Source of the DNA: Hydrangea macrophylla
Taxonomy: Eukaryota > Streptophyta > Magnoliopsida > Cornales > Hydrangeaceae
Direction: 5' to 3'
Assembly: GCA_033977485.1 (NCBI GenBank)
Contig: CM066993.1
Location: forward strand, 71,526,864-71,590,863
Length of the DNA: 64,000 nt
The first letter of the stretch is position 1; each line of letters opens with the position of its first letter. Under the pieces are notes generated by a model. That model worked only from the letters and a program-made list of their open reading frames with translations. It searched no databases and was not told where the DNA came from. Shown in pieces: positions 59,527-64,000 of this stretch. The position numbers were made by a program, and so were the translations under genes.

Positions 59527-59987
59527 AATGCTTGTCCACTTCTCTGGCCCTTTACTGCAGAGAGATCGCCGAACGTCCTGAGAGCAGAAGCTAGTCCGAG
59601 CAAGATTCTCGAGTTCTCTTTTCTGCGCAAGCTTTGTAAGTCCTCTTCCTTCCGAGCTTTCGTCTGTTGCTCCCTTTTTCCCTTTCCCCATCTTCTCTTC
59701 TTTTCGTAGTAAAACTGGAGAGAGTGAGTCCGGTAGGGTTCGAGCGGGAGTGGGATTTTTTCTTCCTTAGATTCTGCTCGTTTTTCCGGTCGGGTGGAGA
59801 CTCAAGCCAGTTGAGCCGGACCGGTGTCTCCGTAGTTTCACTGAGAGAGTGCCTTCTGACGTTTAGGGCCATCTACTCTCTGCCTTTTAGGTTAGTGACA
59901 TTGCCTTCCCTGTACCTCAGGCTCGGGGTTTCCGATCCGTATTTAGGTCGCGATCTACTCCCTCTTCCTTCCCCAGGGGCATCCGAG

Positions 59988-62089
59988 ATGGAGCATTCCG
60001 GCTTCAATTCTGCGTCCCGTTCGATTAGCGAGATGTTCCGGTCGGATGGCTCCGACCCGGTTTTGGACCCTCCTTCTGACCACCAGAGTGAGGGCTTGAT
60101 TCCAGCCCGTCAGTCTGATGACGAATCCGCCGAGGGGGCCCCCGTTGCCTCCGTCTCTAGGGGTTTGGGCGACGAGGGGCCCGGGGAGTCCGATCCCGGC
60201 GTTGCGTTTGCTTGTGAGTCAGTGTTCTCGATTTTGCGTTCCGAGGACCTTATCCGGATTAGGAAGAGATACTCCTTCCCGGGTAGTTGCTCTTTGGCGG
60301 TGAATTCCGGGGGAGCGCACCTTTACTGTCCGGGCTTCACGACTCTTTTCGAGGATGCAATGATGGCAGGTCTCCGCCTTCCGCTCCACCCAGTAGCCAG
60401 GGCCATCCTGATTCACCTTGGGATTGCTCCCGGGCAACTGGCCCCCAACGGGTGGAGATTCCTGATGGGTTGTATATCTCTGTGGCCCCAGGCGTTCGGG
60501 CGTGAGGTGACCCTCGAGGAGTTTCTATGGGCCCATCGGCCGTTTCCCGTACACGGGGAACTGGGGTTCTTTTCTTTCTCCGCCCGGCCGGGCAGAAAGA
60601 TTATCGACAAGTGCCCTAGTAACAACAAGGGGTGGAAGAGCAAGTTCTTCCAAGTGTCCACCTTTCTCCTTTGTGACGAGGCCGCGGGGACCCGGCCGAG
60701 GACATCCTGGGTGAAGGAGCTGAGGGGTAAGGCTACCTGTCTTTCTTTTGTTTGTCTCTTTCGGTTTTATGGATTTATTGACCTGTTAACCGGTTTTATG
60801 CTTCTACTTGCAGCTGGGTCGGCAGACATTCCTGAGATCTCCGAGGCGTCCCAGGCCAGGATTTGGGGCTTAGCACAGTTGCCCACCAACATTCGGAACG
60901 TTCTGTCCCCGACGGGAGACATAGTGGTGTCTTATTCCCCCGCGGAGCCCTCAGAAGTCCCGGCTTCCTCTCCTACTGTTCCCGGTCAGCGTTCTATTTA
61001 TTCCACTGTTTCCTCTTACATCTCTCTTTGCGGCTTAATATCTTTCCGGTTGTTTTGCAGCAATGGCTCCCAAGGACGCGGCGGCGCTGAAGGAGAAAGA
61101 GGAGGCCCTGCTTGCCCGAGCTGGACCAAAGAGGAAGAGGCTGGAGCCCACCGAGGGCCAGAAGCTCAAGAGGCTCACCCGGGGCATCGTCATCCGCCCT
61201 GACAAGGAGGGGGTAGGCACCTCGGCGCCCGGGGTGACCATTGCCGTGCCCCCCAAGACGCCCGCTGCTTCCAAAACAGCTGGCGTCTCCTTCCCTACTG
61301 TGGAGGGGACCGTGCATAGAGGGCTTCCTGCAGTGCCGCCGGTTGAGAGGGCGGATGAGGTACGCGGGAGGATCCGCCCCGCTCTGCTGCCGGGTCAGGT
61401 GGACAAGTGCTCCTTGTTAAGCCCGGAGGACGTGACCGCTTGGCTCTATAGCATTAGCCATATGGTGCGTCCATATTTCGTACTTCTCATAGGTGCTTAT
61501 TGCTTGTTTCGCTCATAATGCTTATAGCTGTTTTCGTTTGCAGGTCGGTTGTATAGCAGCGGGGTCCGAGGCGACCTTCCCCGCGCTGACCTGGAAACTG
61601 GCGGCTGCTGAGGAGGCCCTCTCCATGGAAAAGACGGCCCGGGAGGCTGAGGCGGAGAAGGCTAGGGCTTTGAGCCAGGAGCTGGGGGAGGCCCGAGGTG
61701 TGGTTTTAACCGAGCGGGCTTCCCGAACGGCTGCTGAGGCCCAGCTCGCTGCTTTAGAGGCCAAGCTTGCTGCCGCGGAGGCCGGTCGGGTTGCTGCCGA
61801 GAAGGATGTTGAGGCTCTGACCGCCACTCTGTCCGAAGCGACCGCCACCCTTGAAGCAGAGACGAAAGATGCCGAGGAGGAATTCGAGGCTGGATTCCTC
61901 AAGGGCTACAAGGACCTGATTGCCCGTGTTATGGCGGATCACCCGGACTGGGACATCTCCGGCTATTCCTGGGCCGAATCCAATTACTGGAAAGAGGACC
62001 GGACTGCTGGCGGGGGGCCTGCGGAGGCTGCGCCAGTTGGAGCCGCTCCTGCTGCGGAGGAAGAGCTGGACGTTGTGGGTGACCAGTAG
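59988..62089 (+). CDS. Antisense gene 2 of the Tat element (619 aa, four exons)
   Basis: Exons 59988-60726, 60814-60984, 61061-61464 and 61544-62089 join to 1860 bp (620 codons with stop) through GT-AG sites, with no interruption. A likely 5' UTR intron lies at 59635-59976. Start MEHSGFNSASRSISEM. Exon 1 has an acidic Ser-rich segment, then the gypsy-transposon (PF04195-type) domain at about 85-245: HLYCPGFTTLFEDAMMAGLR, HPVARAILIHLGIAPGQLAP, NGWRFLMGC, EEFLWAHRPFPVHGELGFFS. Exon 3 has a basic cluster (GPKRKRLEP). Exon 4 begins with a long Ala/Glu coiled coil (LAAAEEALSMEKTAREAEAE ... AATLSEAT-type) and ends with FLKGYKDLIARVMADHPDWD. The ATG at 59988 is preferred because earlier ones lie in the UTR intron. 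The function is unknown; the layout suggests a nuclear oligomeric protein. Confidence 0.8.
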
Positions 62090-62145
62090 GGCTTTTATGC
62101 CTTTTCTTTTTCTTCTTTTACTGTTGTAGTATTTTTTTTTTGGGG

Positions 62146-62171
62146 GGGTGAGCTACTACAACTGCTCACCC
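62146..62171 (+). promoter_or_regulatory. 3' UTR hairpin of antisense gene 2
   Basis: GGGTGAGC, loop TACTACAACT, GCTCACCC: a perfect 8-bp stem after a poly-T/poly-G run. Compared with 58857-58878 the loop is the same while two stem pairs change on both sides (G-C to A-T and G-C to T-A). Confidence 0.8.
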
Positions 62172-62576
62172 TAGGGTCTGTACAAGTCTGCTTTTAATCA
62201 ATGACAAGGCCCCTGAGGCCACTTTCCTTTCCATTAACTGTTTACATTTTGTACTTGCATGCCCATGTGATTGCCAATCCCCGACCAGTTTTCAATTGCA
62301 AGACCCTTCACTTAGCACATGGATTAGGGTTGCAACCGGTTGAATAATTGGTCTTCTGCCAGTATCTGACCAGTTTTAATCGAACCGAACACTGCCTTAG
62401 CAAAATGGTTTAGGACCGTAACTGGTAGAACGCCTGGTCTTCTTGGCCTGTTTTTGGGGGCATACCCGGTGTATTATAGGACTTGTCCTGTTTTACCGTC
62501 CGGGTTATTTATCTCTGATCACTGTTAGTACTTGGGAGTGCTAGGACTCCAAGTACTGTTAATGACCGGTGTGATT

Positions 62577-62940
62577 CCCTGTTTAAGGCTGCATTCCCCT
62601 GCCCCCCAAGCATTTTGGTAAGGCGGGTGCGTAGTAGCGAGCAACCTTAGGAAACCGACCTGGAACATGGGTGGTTGCAGGGTCCTTTGGGGTTTAGCCA
62701 TCGTGGGTCACCTAGGGGGTTTGCCCCCATTGTCGGTTGGACCTAGGTTAAACCTTGTTTAATTTCCTGTTTAAGCCTGCATTCCCTTGCCCCCCAAGCG
62801 TTTTGTTAGGGAGATGGACGGGAATACCGACCGTAGGAAACCGACCTGGAACATGGGTGGTTGCAGGGTCCTTTGAGACTTGCCATCATTGGCTGCCTAG
62901 GGGGTTAGGCCCCATCGTTGGCTGGACCTAGGCGAAGCCT
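62577..62940. repeat. Tandem duplication, unit of about 185 bp
   Basis: Two copies (from about 62577 and 62763) share CCTGTTTAAGGCTGCATTCC, TGCCCCCCAAGC, GGAAACCGACCTGGAACATG then GGTGGTTGCAGGGTCCTTTG, and a GGACCTAGG end. Each contains another TGCCCCCC polypurine-like block. Confidence 0.85.
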
Positions 62941-62942
62941 AC

Positions 62943-63155
62943 GCCTCGGGGTTAGGCCCGAGGTCTTTTTGTGCCTTGGTGTTTAGCCAAGGTCTTTGAA
63001 GGTGCCTCGGGGTTAGGCCCGAGGTCTTTTTGTGCCTTGGTGTTTAGCCAAGGTCTTTGAAGGTGCCTCGGGGTTAGGCCCGAGGTCTTTTTGTGCCTTG
63101 GTGTTTAGCCAAGGTCTTTGAAGGTGTCTCGGGATTAGGCCCGAGGTCTTTTTGT
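62943..63155. repeat. Tandem hairpin array, 62-bp unit, about 3.5 copies
   Basis: The unit holds two stem-loops: CCTCGGGGTTAGGCCCGAGG (7-bp stem, 6-base loop) and CCTTGGTGTTTAGCCAAGG (6-bp stem), joined by TCTTTTTGTG and TCTTTGAAGGTG. The last copy is truncated and varied. It lies between the convergent 3' ends of antisense gene 2 and the integrase. Confidence 0.93.
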
Positions 63156-63281
63156 GCTGGGGTGGAACACTTGAGTAGGAACTTTGCAGAAAGGTAATTG
63201 CTTTATTTCTAAAAAAAGATTTTAACTGCTCGGGTAGAGCTACAAAGAGTCCTAATCGATCGCTAACCCCCTTCATCCCAG

Positions 63282-64000
63282 CTACTGAAAATATTTTCGA
63301 AGGTGCTGTATGTTCCACGGGTGGGAAAGCTCATGCCCGTCAAAATCTCGTAGCCAATAGGTTCCCGGTCGATGAATCCGGGTGACCGTATATGGGCCTT
63401 CCCAGTTCGGCCCCAACTTCCCATGATTCGGGATTCTAGTCGACTGGTTTACCGCCTTCAGGACAAGATCACCCACTTGGAAGCTGCGATGCTTGACCTT
63501 GCTGTTATAGTACCTCGACACCCTCTGCTTGTACGCTGCCACTCTCAGATAGGCTTGATCTCTTTTCTCTTCTACCAAATCAAGTTCGGTTCTCAGAGCT
63601 TCCTCGTTGCCTTGCTCACTGAAATTGGCTACCCGGTAGGAGGGCAATCCGAGCTCTGTGGGGACTACGGCCTCGAAGCCATAGGTGAGTGAGAACGGCG
63701 TTTCGCCTGTTGCTGCTCGGGGAGTGGTACGATAGGCCCACAGGAGGGTCGGCAACTCTTCAGCCCACAGACTTTTGGCACTTTCAAGCCGAGTCTTGAT
63801 TGATTGCAAGATCGTCCTATTCGTCACCTCGGCTTGGCCGTTGGCCTGAGGGTGCTCGGGAGAGGAATAGTGGTTGGATATCCCGTAGCCCGAGCAGAAT
63901 TGCCGAAACACCGGGGTGTCAAATTGTCTGCCATTGTCGCTCACCAATACACGGGGAGTGCCGAACCTGCTGAGGATATTCTTCTCTATAAAACCCTCCA
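63282..64000 (-). CDS. Tat-lineage Gypsy integrase, C-terminal part (runs off the window)
   Basis: The minus-strand frame is open from the window edge to the stop at 63282: GFIEKNILSRFGTPRVLVSD, NGRQFDTPVFRQFCSGYGIS, SPEHPQANGQAEVTNRTILQ, LWAYRTTPRAATGETPFSLT, YGFEAVVPTELGLPSYRV, then a C-terminal domain with FQVGDLVLKAV, GKLGPNWEGPYTVTRIHRPG and SHPWNIQHLRKYFQ. The second catalytic Asp (VSDNG) and the Glu (GQAEV) are present; the first lies beyond 64000. No damage is visible, so the element may be fairly young. It lacks a chromodomain, as expected for Tat/Retand. Confidence 0.93.
   Translation of the reverse strand, partial: EGFIEKNILSRFGTPRVLVSDNGRQFDTPVFRQFCSGYGISNHYSSPEHPQANGQAEVTNRTILQSIKTRLESAKSLWAEELPTLLWAYRTTPRAATGETPFSLTYGFEAVVPTELGLPSYRVANFSEQGNEEALRTELDLVEEKRDQAYLRVAAYKQRVSRYYNSKVKHRSFQVGDLVLKAVNQSTRIPNHGKLGPNWEGPYTVTRIHRPGTYWLRDFDGHELSHPWNIQHLRKYFQ

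Noticed and set aside
59667..61202. A single 511-aa ORF across antisense gene 2
   Set aside because: It starts inside a likely 5' UTR intron and reads through two introns. The four-exon model keeps phase and gives a coherent C-terminal coiled coil.

Overview
This is a repeat-dominated stretch of a flowering-plant nuclear genome, most likely a eudicot. The evidence is spliced genes with GT-AG introns, a plant group 2 sulfate transporter, Ty1/copia and Ty3/gypsy LTR retrotransposons of plant lineages with initiator-Met-type primer sites, and many small TIR elements. I cannot name the species. All coordinates and comparisons were made by eye.

Layout. 1-4988: the 3' part of a decayed Ty3/gypsy chromovirus (RT, RNase H, integrase, chromodomain remnant, then a 2.1-kb LTR). 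4989-8085: gag debris, an LTR-like remnant and a hAT-like end. 8085-8790: one arm of a dispersed inverted repeat and two spliced exons of an unrecognised gene. 9144-16150: a solo LTR with target duplication AATAT that holds a hAT-type MITE, then an older LTR interrupted by a second solo LTR (duplication ACCGA). 16.7-27.3 kb: a series of MITEs (hAT-, PIF/Harbinger- and Mutator-like), plus a two-exon 87-aa gene on the minus strand at 23103-24622 that resembles the C-terminal region of DFRP1/ZC3H15 proteins. 27.3-31.3 kb: no confident gene.

31270-46331 is a three-layer nest. The first exon of a ULP1/OTS-type SUMO-protease-like gene (46331 downward, minus strand, with a 234-bp unit in triplicate and two frameshifts) is cut off by a minus-strand Copia element (31270-45492). 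That element is itself split by a young Gypsy element (33383-41288, duplication GTAAG). The young element encodes an intact gag but no pol, and its LTRs share their ends and their palindrome arrays with the chromovirus LTR at 2851-4988.

47697-55085 (minus) is the best host gene: a 12-exon SULTR2-type sulfate transporter whose exons join to exactly 652 codons. A decayed second copy of its exon 2 lies in intron 1.

56603-64000 is the 3' part of a minus-strand Tat-lineage Gypsy element that runs off the window: LTR, integrase C-terminus and, between them, two antisense (plus-strand) genes. Both antisense genes look intact. One is a single-exon 362-aa ORF, the other a 4-exon 619-aa gene. They share 5' flank, TATA region, protein layout and 3' UTR, so they look like a duplicated cassette. 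Their 3' UTRs carry the same hairpin loop on stems that differ by compensating changes. A 62-bp tandem hairpin array lies between the second antisense gene and the integrase.

The most unusual signals are this duplicated antisense cassette with its covarying hairpin, and the arrays of the palindrome CARTCGAYTG found in several different LTR families.
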